Origin: Dyella amyloliquefaciens
Lineage (GTDB): Bacteria; Pseudomonadota; Gammaproteobacteria; Xanthomonadales; Rhodanobacteraceae
Length of the DNA: 64,000 nucleotides
NCBI RefSeq assembly: GCF_004296575.1
Contig: NZ_SAYT01000001.1
Span: 552,906 to 616,905, forward strand
Direction of reading: 5' to 3'
Shown here: positions 24,801 through 33,165 of the stretch, one piece after another
How the letters are laid out: each line of letters opens with the position of its first letter
Position numbering within the stretch: the first letter of the stretch is position 1
Made by a program: the position numbers and the translations under genes
Notes under the pieces: generated by a model
What the model saw: only the letters and a program-made list of their open reading frames with translations
Databases searched by the model: none
What the model was told of the DNA's origin: nothing

Positions 24801-26802
24801 CCCCGCGACCTTGCAGCGCGATGTGGTTCGACAGCGAGGCCCCTTGATCTACCTGCAAGGTGGAGGTGGGACCATATGACACATTGCTGATGCCAACGGT
24901 GATGTCACCGGCCCCCAGCGCTGCTCCCGCAGCAACCTCCAGGGTGCCGGTGTTCACCATCGTGCCGCCTGCATAGGTATTGGCGCCGGTCAGGGTCAGC
25001 TTCCCCATGCCGAGTTGGGTCAATGCGCCGCTGCCACTGACGATGCCGCTGAACGCCAGGTTGTCACTGCGGTTGAACGCCAGCGACGCATTGTCCGTCA
25101 CATTGCCAAGGATCGAACCGGTGGCGCTGCCGTTGCCGATCTGCAAAACGCCGCCGCTGATGATGGTGCCGCCGCTATAGGTGTTGTTGCCGCCCAGCAC
25201 CAGCGTGCCGGCGTCGGTCTTGACCAGCGCGGTGCTACCGTCGAGCACGCTGTTGATGGTGGCCTTGAAGCCTGCGCCGGCCGAGGTTCCGTCACCGACC
25301 CGGAGAATGGACTGCGTCGTATCGTCAACGCTGCCGACGAGGTTTATCGCATCACCCTGGATAACGTAACCGTCGCTGGCGAACTGCATGCCTTGCGCAT
25401 GGACGATGCCGTTGCCATCGTTCACGGTCACCGTGCCCGGTGCACCCTGGAACACGGCAAAAGAGCTGTCGCTGAAAGGCGCGTTGATGGCACCATCAGC
25501 GCCGGTCCAGTTGTTGTTCGTGCCGCCTATCGCCCAGGTGCCATTGCCACCATTGATGACATTGTCTCCCTTGGGACCGGCATCGCCGTCCCAGAAACTG
25601 AAGACCATGCCCTTGGTGTCCACCAGATTGACCTCATGGGCAACGCCGGTCTGCACCGCCCAGCCCGTGGATGGCATGACGCCGAGCGTCAGGCCGTTGT
25701 CGACCAGGGACCCGTCGTAGTTGAACAGGCGGTGCACGCCGGGGCCCAGGTCGCCGCCCGACGCGACGTCGATATTGAGCACGCCATCCAGAGTCAGGTT
25801 GCCTTTGACGTTGATCAGGTCGCCGGGCTGGGTGCCGCCCGTGGCTTGTCCAAAGCCGAAATTGAGCAACGAGCCGGAAGACAGGGTGAGATTGCCATTG
25901 ACGGTGAGCGTGCCCGTGGCCCCCTTGTCACCTGGCGCCAGCGCCGCGCCATCGGCCACGAAGACATCGCCACCCAGCGTGCCATAGCCGCCGAGCGTGG
26001 CACCGTTGAGAACGGTGGTCGCACCCGTTGCGGCGGACTGGTTACCGTTCACGTAAAGTGCGCCGGCATCGATCTGCGTGGTGCCGGTATAGCTATTGGT
26101 GCCGGTGAGAAAGAGAGCGCCGATGCCGGCCTGGATGAACCCGCCGGTGCCCGTGATCGCATGGGTGAAGCTCACGTCGTCAGCGCGGTCGAAGGACAGC
26201 GTTCCGTTGTTGAGGACGTCGCCGATGATCGATCCGGTCGTGCCGCCACCGCCGATCCGCAGGAGGCCGCTGCTGATCGTGGTGCCGCCGGTATAGGTGT
26301 TGGCGCCGGTGAGGATAAGTGCGCCGTTGCCGGCCTGCACCAGTGCGCCGCTGCCGCTGACGATGCCATTGAACGTGATGTCGTCACTGCGATTGAACAC
26401 CAGCAGCGCGTTGTCCACCACATCGCCGGTGATCGAGCCGGTCCAGCTGCCATTGCCGATCTGCAGGACGCCCTGGTTGATCGTGGTGCCCCCGGTATAA
26501 GTATTGGTGCCGGTCAGCGTCAGAGTACCTGCGCCGCCTTTGACCAGATTGATCGAACCGCTCAGGTTGTCCGGCCATACGGTGACGGTGTTGGCGCCCA
26601 CGTCGATGTTGCCGCCGGTGAAGCCGGTTGGAGCTACGGGGGGAGACGTTGGCTGCGTGGGTTTGACGTTGCCGCCGCCACCGCCACCGCCACCGCCGCA
26701 GCCTGACAACCCAACTGCCACGGCCACAGCCAATGCGCATGGCCTGACCCACACACGCACGATCCTACGACCGGGTGCATCTGCACCGCGCCATGCTTCC
26801 AT
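21835..26802 (-). CDS. Type V autotransporter with lipoprotein signal and PATR-repeat passenger
   Basis: 1655 residues from ATG 26802 (AGGGGGGGAAAAC upstream). A signal peptide ends in the lipobox LSGC (Cys35), followed by nine glycines and a Pro/Thr linker. The passenger is a beta-helix with at least six passenger-associated transport repeats, typified by GTLTLTGTNTYTGGTTI and GVLQIGNGS, plus a middle set of about 30-residue NDG/NTGG repeats. The last ~280 residues are a beta-barrel (GFGMWTHDVNVGG, later YASIERGGF) for outer-membrane insertion, ending VVVAL rather than the usual aromatic residue. It probably acts at the cell surface in adhesion or biofilm. A lipidated N-terminus is unusual for an adhesin autotransporter but known in NalP/SphB1-like proteins. 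The long frames on the opposite strand are not genes. Confidence 0.92.
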   Translation of the reverse strand: MEAWRGADAPGRRIVRVWVRPCALAVAVAVGLSGCGGGGGGGGGNVKPTQPTSPPVAPTGFTGGNIDVGANTVTVWPDNLSGSINLVKGGAGTLTLTGTNTYTGGTTINQGVLQIGNGSWTGSITGDVVDNALLVFNRSDDITFNGIVSGSGALVQAGNGALILTGANTYTGGTTISSGLLRIGGGGTTGSIIGDVLNNGTLSFDRADDVSFTHAITGTGGFIQAGIGALFLTGTNSYTGTTQIDAGALYVNGNQSAATGATTVLNGATLGGYGTLGGDVFVADGAALAPGDKGATGTLTVNGNLTLSSGSLLNFGFGQATGGTQPGDLINVKGNLTLDGVLNIDVASGGDLGPGVHRLFNYDGSLVDNGLTLGVMPSTGWAVQTGVAHEVNLVDTKGMVFSFWDGDAGPKGDNVINGGNGTWAIGGTNNNWTGADGAINAPFSDSSFAVFQGAPGTVTVNDGNGIVHAQGMQFASDGYVIQGDAINLVGSVDDTTQSILRVGDGTSAGAGFKATINSVLDGSTALVKTDAGTLVLGGNNTYSGGTIISGGVLQIGNGSATGSILGNVTDNASLAFNRSDNLAFSGIVSGSGALTQLGMGKLTLTGANTYAGGTMVNTGTLEVAAGAALGAGDITVGISNVSYGPTSTLQVDQGASLSNHIALQGRGGLDNAGVLGGNTSVAVDAGGAYFDTPAVQNHDGGIIQGNHAGIALYGYVATVQNSSGGLIEGGDIGIDSGYGGSIANDGPGSNIRSVGGIAIRTLLTAGSVKNTGGGAIAGGAGAIDLQYGGSITNDGVGSSIRSANGFAIRVSGDSAVVKNTGGATISGATTALYLQQGGSVTNAAGSTIETTGTTAGDCAGAGDCAIFVVPDSQTAGGMSRALTLTNAGTIVGNVQMNPTAVNYVTLSPGGSIHGDLDIGSNDTSLLTLNSSPGTVQLYSQAVTGKTTFAGFLGGPTSGTWIIDNDDLSPRMVTISGGTLQIGNGGTTGSIGQGTLISLYHGSLVFDRSDDVTFSGTITSYNSEAYDGTLVQAGAGTLTLPLSGANISPSHIVIQSGTLQIDNTGNLPGSPISSTFFGSDILNNGSLVFDSSLAIFGGTITGTGSVTQNGSSELILAGLNTYTGGMTINSGSVMSMNALPGDVTINPAGTLDGYSGASLHPGVPGIGGNLTNAGKIAVHGGDTNVGGNYSQPATGTLAVSLGSKLAVSGTAALNGGTLEITGADSGYVGNAHTNVLTATGGLTGTFGQLVKDAGVVFTATTINYDANSVWLDTTGLNVTTAAAGNGVSYTPSSFVSAQRVQGAFTQLDSKIAAGNLSSVPSGFVQAAGEFQQAPTLQAAQTSLQSLSGQLHAASAAMTFEAIDASSRALADRFDDLLGKNSGFGMWTHDVNVGGDMARAGYDGVGFQLNGWLVGNDRQIGSSGVAGFAFGQSQGRQQLDQSFDRNHSRSTEGMVYAGWRNGDWYTQGRIGFGYFQQDVSRQLLLGTGTQGVSTDYSGNYNVAYGESGLRLNWAGSRITPFANLEYASIERGGFAEQGAGGFGLRANAQTLDRWQAGLGLRAAHHWDLDEGRTIDFSASAQFRRTLASQGDAFDASFVGLQQWQPLVGIGLSRYSGVLNVGLNATLSARTSLKFGYDYEKGQRDQAQMLSTQVVVAL

Positions 26803-26966
26803 GTTTTCCCCCCCCTGTGGTCGCAGCATCTTGCCGCAAGAATGGTCGGTGGGCCAGTACGGCCAGTCCGGGCTTCCCAGGTCGCCAGAAAAAGGGGGGC
26901 GCGAACAAGACGCGCGAAAACGGGCATGCGCATGTACCTCGCTGCTGCGCCTGGACCGCCAGCACT

Positions 26967-27243
26967 CGCGTACGCAAACGGGCCGCGCCCGCCTGCTCGA
27001 CGTCGAGTAGTGAACCTGGCCCGCTTGTCGATGGCTGCGCGTTGCGCAGGGCCTGAAAAGGAAATGGGCGGCGCTTTCACCACCGTCCATCTGGATCCAC
27101 CCAGCGATGCTCATTGACTGGTGGCACTCCGTCAGCATGGCGGTCGCTCACTCTCGTCAGTCGTCCAGCCGACTGGAGAGCAACTTCAGATTAGGTGGTC
27201 GACCGTTGGGTTCTATTTGGCGGACCCTAAGTAGGTTGTGAAA
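26967..27243 (+). repeat. Direct repeat copy 2
   Basis: Diverged copy of 19823-20102 in the same orientation, about 7.1 kb away, with the same landmarks in the same order and near-equal spacing. Its palindromic element is 26971-27027. Together the copies bracket the hydrolase and autotransporter genes. Confidence 0.75.
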
Positions 27244-27308
27244 GCGGAAGGCCGAATCGCTCTTCGGGAGAAATTTGCCTGGCCTTCGACACGCGACGGG
27301 GCCGGTGC

Positions 27309-27360
27309 GGAAGTGGGGTCGGAGTGCACTTTTCTTGAAAGCGAGCTCTGGCTCCGACTG
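27309..27360. repeat. Palindromic repeat, AGAGTGCACTTTTC type
   Basis: AAGTGGGGTCGGAGTGCACT, TTTCTTGAAA, GCGAGCTCTGGCTCCGACTG. Good match to the second subtype. Confidence 0.8.
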
Positions 27361-27407
27361 TTCGCGAATCCAAGACGATAGACGCCGAAAAGTCGGTCCT
27401 ACATCCT

Positions 27408-28349
27408 TCACTTCGCAGACAGAGCGATCGCTGTGGCTAGGTTGGTGAGGTTGTGCAGCACAAGACTGCTTAGCAGGCTGCCCGTCCGCAGGCGGACATA
27501 CATAAATCCGCATGCACCGACGGCTATGTACGCGAATGTGCCCCAGGAGAAGACGAAATGCTCGCCATGGAAACGCCACGCGTGCATGAGCGCAAAGGCC
27601 ATGGTGGGTATGGAGAAGGCCAGAAGTGCGTTTGCTTTCCGGGTTTTTTCCGGTGATTTGTCCTGCGTACTCAGGAGTGAGGGCATGAGCCCTCTGAACA
27701 CGACTTCTTCATCCGAGCCGGACACAAGCGCCATGAAGAGCACTTTGTTCAGCGAGAGCTCCTGGTGGATCGGGATGAAGTGAGTTGCACCCAGGTCCAT
27801 CATCAGAAGGACGGCAAATACCACCAGGGTCGGCCACCAGCTATTTGATCGTGGTGCGCATAACCCGATGTCTACGCGGCTGGATCGATTGAGGGCTGCT
27901 TTGACGAAGAAGCCCAGTCCGGCCAGGGCCAGCATCTTTCCAATCCATGGTGTGGCTGGATTGCCGTAGTGTCGATCCAGAATCATCCCGGCAGCGAGGC
28001 AAGCGCACTCAACAAGCAGCACGCCAACCGCTAGAAGAATATTTCCGTACCCGGGAAGAATGCTCTTGAATGTCGTCTTCAACGCCAGAAGAAAGACGAG
28101 CATCATGGCGGCGATGCACAGTGACGGAACGACGAATGGCGGCACGAGGTGACCTTTGGATCCGTCATCTACTAGAAGAGTGGCGGCCCACCGAAGGGCC
28201 GCCATGCAGAACGCGGTCTTCAGCAGGCAAAGCAGAAGAATAGCCACAGCGCCGGCGATGGCCGTCAACCGTGCGACACATCTCAAGGCTACCGCTTGCC
28301 TGATCGATCTCGACCTGTTCCAGCTCGTCCATGTTGTATCTCCTTGCAT
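27408..28349 (-). CDS. CPBP-family intramembrane metalloprotease
   Basis: 313 residues from ATG 28349. Seven or eight membrane helices and the CAAX-protease/bacteriocin-processing motifs: EEVVFRG (EExxxR), FALMHAWRFHG (H) and LVLHNLTN (HxxxN-like). These residues bind the catalytic zinc. Related bacterial enzymes mature or degrade membrane peptides or act in self-immunity. The start is uncertain. Neither 28349 nor 28385 has a ribosome site, while an ATG at 28332 with AAGGAG at the right distance opens another frame (MDELEQVEIDQASG...) that would join this one only through a frameshift near 28270-28300. Confidence 0.85.
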   Translation of the reverse strand: MQGDTTWTSWNRSRSIRQAVALRCVARLTAIAGAVAILLLCLLKTAFCMAALRWAATLLVDDGSKGHLVPPFVVPSLCIAAMMLVFLLALKTTFKSILPGYGNILLAVGVLLVECACLAAGMILDRHYGNPATPWIGKMLALAGLGFFVKAALNRSSRVDIGLCAPRSNSWWPTLVVFAVLLMMDLGATHFIPIHQELSLNKVLFMALVSGSDEEVVFRGLMPSLLSTQDKSPEKTRKANALLAFSIPTMAFALMHAWRFHGEHFVFSWGTFAYIAVGACGFMYVRLRTGSLLSSLVLHNLTNLATAIALSAK

Positions 28350-28771
28350 CGTCAACGACGGAGCGTCTCCGTCAGGCAAACGCATGTGCGTTTGGAGTCA
28401 TGGCGGACAACGGCGGCATCTTGCTCCCAGGTTCAGCGAATCGGCGCTGATAGATCAGGCCGCGGCTTGGCATCATTGAAGTGGCGGTCCGGGGATTGCT
28501 ATCGGCGGGCATCGCGCGATGTCCGCTGATTTGACCCTCTTGAACGTACGAAACTCGCCTCGGCGATAGCTGAAGAGTGCTAACCCTCCATCAGAAACGG
28601 GCATTCGGCCAAGGTGAGTCGTCGAGCCTGGCATCCGGGACGGATTGGAAGGCCGCGCCAATCCCTTTACCATCCAGCTCGGGGACGTATTCCTGAGCTG
28701 TAACCCGTTAAACCCGGGTCGCACAGCATTCGCCGCACGTTCGCTAGCCAACATCCAGAAAGGGCATTGCC
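28350..28771. other. Divergent promoter gap
   Basis: About 420 bp between the CPBP gene and the aminoacylase gene. A minus-strand frame at 28473-28754 has no ribosome site and unremarkable composition, so I leave it out. No palindromic repeat here. Confidence 0.5.
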
Positions 28772-30514
28772 ATGGTCGCTGTCCTGCGTCGTCGTGTTAT
28801 TCCTTTGGCTGTACTCATGGGTCTTTCGTCGCTGGCGGCGGCGCACGACGTGGTGATCCGAAACGGCATGATCTACGACGGCTCTGGCAGCAAGCCTTAT
28901 GCCGGCGAAGTGGCGATCGACGGCGACCGCATTACCTATGTGGGTCCGGCGCGCAAGGACACGAGCCGCAGCAAGGACAAGACCGTCATCGATGCGCATG
29001 GCCAGGCGATTGCACCCGGCTTCATCAATATGCTGTCGCATCCGGAAGACTCGCTGTTCGTCGACGGGCGTGCGCTTAGCGACCTGACACAGGGCGTGAC
29101 GCTGGAGGTCATGGGCGAGATGTCGATGGGGCCCTTGAACCCCGCCATGCAGCACCTGATGGCCGAGCGTCAGATCGACATCAAGTATCCGGTGACGTGG
29201 ACGACGCTGGGCCAGTATCTGACGCAGCTCGAACACAAGGGGATTTCGCCGAACATTGCATCGTTTGTCGGTGAAGGCACGGTACGCACCAACGTGCTTG
29301 GCGAACGAAACGTGGAGCCTGATGCCGCGCAGCTTGCCACCATGCGTGCGCTGGTACGGCAAAGCATGGAGGAGGGCGCGTTGGGTGTTACCACGGCCCT
29401 GATCTATTCGCCCGAGACCTATGCCAAGACGCCGGAGCTGATCGCCATGGCGCAGGAGTCAGCTCGCTGCGGCGGCATCTACTCGGCCCACATGCGCAGC
29501 GAAGGCGACCGTATCGAGGGCGCCATCGACGAGATGATTGCCATCGCCAAAGCCAGCGGAGCACCGGTCGAGATCTACCACCTGAAACTGGCGGGCAAGG
29601 ACAACTGGCGCAAGATCGACAAGGTGATCGGCACCATCGAGCAGCAGCGCGCCCAAGGCGTGCGCATCACCGCCGACATGTACACCTACACGGCAGGCGC
29701 TACAGGACTGGATGCGGCCATGCCCTCCTGGGTGCAGGAGGGCGGCCTGGAGGCATGGATCGCGCGCCTGCGCGACCCGGTCGTGCGCAAGAAGGTGCTG
29801 GCGGAAATGCGCAATCCGCACCCGGACAACTGGGAAAACCTGCTAGCCGCCGCGGGGGCGGAGAACACGGTGCTTCTGCAATTCAAGAATCCCGCGCTCA
29901 AGAACCTCATCGGCAAAAGCCTGGCGGAAGTCGCGCGCGAACGTGGTGTGAGTCCGGAAGATGCGGCAATCGACCTGGTGATTGAAGACGGCTCGCGCGT
30001 CGGCATCGCCTATACGCTGATGAGCGAAGAGAATGTGCGCCGCATGGTCGCGCTGCCGTGGGTGAGCTTCGACTCCGACGAAACAGGCGCGGCACCGGAA
30101 GGCGTGTTCCTGAAATCATCCCCGCACCCACGCGCCTATGGCAGCTTTGCCCGCGTGTTCGCGCAGTACGTGCGCCAGGATCATGTCCTGACCGTGGAAC
30201 AGGCGGTACGCAAACTGAGCACACTGCCAGCCGACGTCCTGTCACTGCCTGATCGCGGCCGCCTGAAGGCAGGCGCCTATGCCGACGTGGTGGTGTTCGA
30301 CCCCGCAACGATCCAGGACCACGCCACCTACGCCAAACCGCACCAACTGACGACCGGTGTCCAGCAAGTACTGGTGAACGGCCAATTCGCCATCCGCGAC
30401 GGCAAGGCCACCGGCGCGCCTACCGGCCGCTTCGTCCGGGGCCGCGCCGCCAAATCACTTGGCGGCAGCTGCAAGGATGCGGCTAGCGAATGGACTTGGG
30501 CGTGGACGAAGTAG
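28772..30514 (+). CDS. Exported D-aminoacylase-like amidohydrolase
   Basis: 580 residues with a signal peptide (MVAVLRRRVIPLAVLMGLSS, cleavage after AAA). The family layout is amidohydrolase: N-terminal beta-sandwich HDVVIRNGMIYDGSGSKPYA, AQAIAPGFIN, YHLKLAGKDNW (carries the metal His/Lys region), HMRSEGDR, SFDSDETGAAPEG and a closing GRLKAGAYADVVVFDPAT. The first metal motif reads NMLSHPED where typical members have the HxH form, so metal use may be the single-zinc type seen in N-acyl-D-amino-acid deacylases. It likely hydrolyses N-acyl-D-amino acids or D-residue peptides in the periplasm. No partner gene is adjacent. Confidence 0.88.
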   Translation: MVAVLRRRVIPLAVLMGLSSLAAAHDVVIRNGMIYDGSGSKPYAGEVAIDGDRITYVGPARKDTSRSKDKTVIDAHGQAIAPGFINMLSHPEDSLFVDGRALSDLTQGVTLEVMGEMSMGPLNPAMQHLMAERQIDIKYPVTWTTLGQYLTQLEHKGISPNIASFVGEGTVRTNVLGERNVEPDAAQLATMRALVRQSMEEGALGVTTALIYSPETYAKTPELIAMAQESARCGGIYSAHMRSEGDRIEGAIDEMIAIAKASGAPVEIYHLKLAGKDNWRKIDKVIGTIEQQRAQGVRITADMYTYTAGATGLDAAMPSWVQEGGLEAWIARLRDPVVRKKVLAEMRNPHPDNWENLLAAAGAENTVLLQFKNPALKNLIGKSLAEVARERGVSPEDAAIDLVIEDGSRVGIAYTLMSEENVRRMVALPWVSFDSDETGAAPEGVFLKSSPHPRAYGSFARVFAQYVRQDHVLTVEQAVRKLSTLPADVLSLPDRGRLKAGAYADVVVFDPATIQDHATYAKPHQLTTGVQQVLVNGQFAIRDGKATGAPTGRFVRGRAAKSLGGSCKDAASEWTWAWTK

Positions 30515-31015
30515 AGCGCGTGCAACCCCGAGTCACATGCGGTGAGCGGAGCTGACATCTTGTCTGCCTGACACCATGACTGCGCATGGCCGAGCCGAGA
30601 GCCATCTGCCCGGTCTGACAAGCGATGCCCACTCGTTCCGCCAAGAAATTGGGCGGGGCGTGGGTCGGCGTGCACCAATTCGGAAAGTCGACTCGGACCT
30701 TTGCTTTCGCATTGGAAGCTTGAGGCCACTTCGCTCATCGATGTGAGCATCGGTCTCCACGTGTAGGTGAACTTCGCGGGCAGCCGTGGGTGGCTGAAGT
30801 CAATGGATATAAGCGTCTAGCGCTTCATTCGAATCTCCGCAAATGTTGACCGGTCTTTAACTTGAGGTGCCATCCCATCGGGGGGCGCAATGCCTGCGCC
30901 TGTCCCGGGGCAATCCAGTCATCGATGCTTTCAAGCGTGCCCGGGCCGTATCCCGTACTGACGTGCCGTATCGAGCACGCCAGCCCGGCGCATCACCAAA
31001 TAGGGAGATCGAGCC
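30515..31015. other. Intergenic region before the Cys-rich secreted gene
   Basis: About 500 bp with one palindromic repeat (30658-30704) and no credible gene. TTGACC at 30846-30851 could be a -35 box, but I see no good -10 box at the right spacing. Confidence 0.45.
30658..30704. repeat. Palindromic repeat, AGAGTGCACTTTC type (diverged)
   Basis: GCGTGGGTCGGCGTGCACCA, then ATTCGGAAAGTCGACTCGGACCTTTG-type right arm in pieces. Mismatched centre. Confidence 0.6.
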
Positions 31016-31558
31016 ATGAACCTCAAGTTGAAGATCGTTGCCGCCTGCGCCCTTGCCTCGCTCGCATTCACTGTTCCAGCAGCCGAGACGCCGCAGCACA
31101 CATCCACCGTTTCCGCAAAGGCACAGAACGTCGATTTGGTAGCGACGGTGGCCCGCCAACATCAACTCGACTTCATCGCAGCGCCCATCAAGTCATCGAG
31201 CGATCTGCAGTCGTATCTGACCTTGATGCCCAAGGCGTTATCGCCGATTGAGAAGCTGTCGCCCGGTGCAAAGAGGCGATTTCTCGCGAGCCTGGTGTTC
31301 AATGAGAACGGCCTCGTTGGCTATGACTACTCCGACATTACGGCGGAACTACCTGCATCCGACGTGTACCGCCTTATGAGCCTTTTTGGCGCCCAGCGCA
31401 CCGTTCATCTCATCGATGGGCTAAGGGTCGAAGGGGAGTCGGACAAAGTCGTGGAGGAGACGTCCGATATGCCCATGGCAGATCATAAGGACTTTCGCTG
31501 CGTCGGTGGGCACAACTGCGCTCATTACACCAGCATGATTTGCATGTCTGGCTGCTGA
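31016..31558 (+). CDS. Secreted protein with Cys-rich C-terminal tail
   Basis: 180 residues from ATG 31016 (AGGGAGATCGAGCC upstream). A Sec signal peptide (MNLKLKIVAACALASLAF, cleavage after PAA or AA) leads into a mostly hydrophilic globular part without cysteine. The last 20 residues hold all four mature cysteines (CVGGHNC...MICMSGC) with two histidines. That tail could bind metal or form disulphides, or be a processed peptide. A secreted thioredoxin-fold gene begins 72 bp later in the same direction, so the pair probably cooperates. I do not recognise the family. Confidence 0.75.
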   Translation: MNLKLKIVAACALASLAFTVPAAETPQHTSTVSAKAQNVDLVATVARQHQLDFIAAPIKSSSDLQSYLTLMPKALSPIEKLSPGAKRRFLASLVFNENGLVGYDYSDITAELPASDVYRLMSLFGAQRTVHLIDGLRVEGESDKVVEETSDMPMADHKDFRCVGGHNCAHYTSMICMSGC

Positions 31559-31630
31559 CCATCCATGGGTGCGGCCGTATGTTCGTTGGTCGCGCCCATT
31601 CCTCTGCTTATCACGATGGGACCGCGAGTT

Positions 31631-32548
31631 ATGTCCAGATGGCTATTCTTGCTCGTCGCTTCATGGTCAGCCACAACGGATGCCGCAGAGATTTTGGGTA
31701 GCATCATTGAGGCAGGCTACGACAAGGTCTATGCGTTGAATCTTGCCGACACAGGTACGGACATTGATCAGAAGAGGCGGAAGATCAGTGAGTACTACGA
31801 TGCCCATTTAGCCCGCTTTCAAGCGCCATCTGCGCTGGCGGGTCGCGCGAGTGCCGAAGTGGATCTCCTGTTTCGATCCGCTTACTTGGCGGGTTCCTAT
31901 ACATTTGATGCGAAGTACCTTTCCGATATGCGTAGGGATATCGCTGCGCTAGAGCGCCGAGGCGTTGCGTCGCAACGTAGCCTGAGCGACTTCTACCATT
32001 CGCTGGTCGCCTATCGCCGTTTTGATGAGGCTTCCAGCTTTCTGCGCGCGCATCCCCTGACTGGTGTACCGCCGCTACCGAGGGTCGAGGATGAAGTTCC
32101 GGACGGCTATTCGGGGCCATCTGCGCTTTACTTGGTCGACGCGAGTGGCGGCCCAATCCTTCATCGAAGAGCATCGCCCCTTGCCGTCGTGTCGCCACAG
32201 ATCGTCGTCGTTTCCCATCCGAACTGCCACTTCTCGCGTAACGCTTCGGATGCCATTGAACGTAGCGACGTGCTGCTCCCTATCTTCCAGGCCCACTCGA
32301 CATGGATCACTCCCCAGGACGGATTCATTAAGATCACTAGCCTGGCCCGCTGGAATCAGGCCAGCAAGTTGCCTCCAACTGCCGTGGCTTACCGCCAAAG
32401 CGAGTGGCCCATGTTCAAAAACTGGGCAACCCCGACGTTCTACTTTTTCAAGGGCGGAAAGTTGGTGCGCGAGGTAAGTGGGTGGCCACCCGAGGGAAAT
32501 GAAGAAGCGCTCAAGGCTGCGATGCGAGAGGTAGGCCTCCTTGATTAA
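31631..32548 (+). CDS. Secreted thioredoxin-fold protein
   Basis: 305 residues from ATG 31631 (upstream in-frame starts at 31565 and 31616 also lack a ribosome site). Signal peptide MSRWLFLLVASWSATTDA. An N-terminal helical part (about 20-150) is followed by a thioredoxin-like domain: IVVVSHPNCHFSRNASDAI, with a single-Cys CHFS in place of CxxC, and the cis-proline strand ATPTFYFFKGGKLVREV. A single active-site Cys suggests a binding or sulfur-relay role rather than disulphide exchange alone. It follows the Cys-rich secreted gene and is likely co-transcribed. The substrate may be that tail. Confidence 0.78.
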   Translation: MSRWLFLLVASWSATTDAAEILGSIIEAGYDKVYALNLADTGTDIDQKRRKISEYYDAHLARFQAPSALAGRASAEVDLLFRSAYLAGSYTFDAKYLSDMRRDIAALERRGVASQRSLSDFYHSLVAYRRFDEASSFLRAHPLTGVPPLPRVEDEVPDGYSGPSALYLVDASGGPILHRRASPLAVVSPQIVVVSHPNCHFSRNASDAIERSDVLLPIFQAHSTWITPQDGFIKITSLARWNQASKLPPTAVAYRQSEWPMFKNWATPTFYFFKGGKLVREVSGWPPEGNEEALKAAMREVGLLD

Positions 32549-32734
32549 CAAGCATGACGGCGTAGCGATTTCCGGCGTCGAGCGGAAAGTTGGATGGAAA
32601 TATGACCTTCAACGTCGGCGCGCTTGTGGTGGCGGGCCTACTTTCCTCCGAGAAGAGGCCTGACTGTTCAGATCTGGAGGCGGATTTGAAAAATGAGGGG
32701 GTCTGAACTTGTCAGATGCCGCGGAGCCTTCCTC

Positions 32735-33022
32735 ATGCGTCGCCACCTGATTTACCTGCTTCTGCTTGTGTCCATTTTCGCTCATGCCGCGACGTCGCTG
32801 CGGGTCGGCAACAAGGTGCTCACGGTTGGCGACAGTGCGGCGCGGGTGCTTCAGTTGATGGGCGAGCCGTCGATCCGCGCGTTCAAGCAGTTTCAGGTTG
32901 GCGGGATGCCAGATAACCAGCTTGCCAACGGAGAAGAATGGCAATACCTGCAGGACGGTAAAACGATCATCGTTACCGTCGTAGGCGGCAGGGTTGTCAA
33001 TTTTGAAACGGTCTACGATTGA
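32735..33022 (+). CDS. Secreted DUF2845-type protein
   Basis: 95 residues from ATG 32735. The signal peptide is MRRHLIYLLLLVSIFAHAA. The mature part matches the DUF2845/SmpA-like pattern LRVGNKVLTVGDSAARVLQL then MGEPS, and ends in two strands (EWQYLQDGKTIIVTVVGGRV). Such small periplasmic proteins resemble the BamE/OmlA fold, but no outer-membrane partner is adjacent. No ribosome site is convincing, so the start was chosen by signal-peptide fit. Confidence 0.78.
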   Translation: MRRHLIYLLLLVSIFAHAATSLRVGNKVLTVGDSAARVLQLMGEPSIRAFKQFQVGGMPDNQLANGEEWQYLQDGKTIIVTVVGGRVVNFETVYD

Positions 33023-33084
33023 TTGCGTGAGGGGTGCGGCCTCTTTCCGGGAGGGGCTGCAAGGACAATCTGGCCAGGTGAAAC

Positions 33085-33160
33085 GTCAATGCGTCGACGC
33101 TGTTTCCAGCTCTGGCGTGGACTTCTCCAGAATCTTCATTGCCTCGCGATGCCACTTCGA
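33085..33160 (-). pseudogene. Duplicated 3' end of the Mrr-like gene
   Basis: On the minus strand this encodes EAMKILEKSTPELETASTH and a stop, almost identical to the last codons of the membrane nuclease gene at 34248-35246 (EAMKILEKTTPELETAPTH, stop). Identity is about 80% at DNA level for some 75 bp. No start or domain remains. A palindromic repeat lies directly at its upstream edge. Confidence 0.82.
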
Positions 33161-33165
33161 AGAAC

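Larger units (their letters stand above)
26803..27407. other. Upstream region of the autotransporter with direct-repeat copy 2
   Basis: About 600 bp with no credible gene. Contains copy 2 of the direct repeat (26967-27243) and a palindromic element (27309-27360). The autotransporter promoter should lie within 26803-26960. Confidence 0.55.

Noticed and set aside
21733-26706. Long plus-strand reading frames (612, 295 and 563 codons) across the autotransporter gene
   Set aside because: They are the complement of a repeat-rich, GC-biased gene and have no ribosome sites. The minus-strand product shows a complete signal peptide, PATR repeats and barrel.
28473-28754. Minus-strand 93-codon frame upstream of the aminoacylase
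   Set aside because: It has no ribosome site and no recognisable domain, and it covers the promoter region between two divergent genes.
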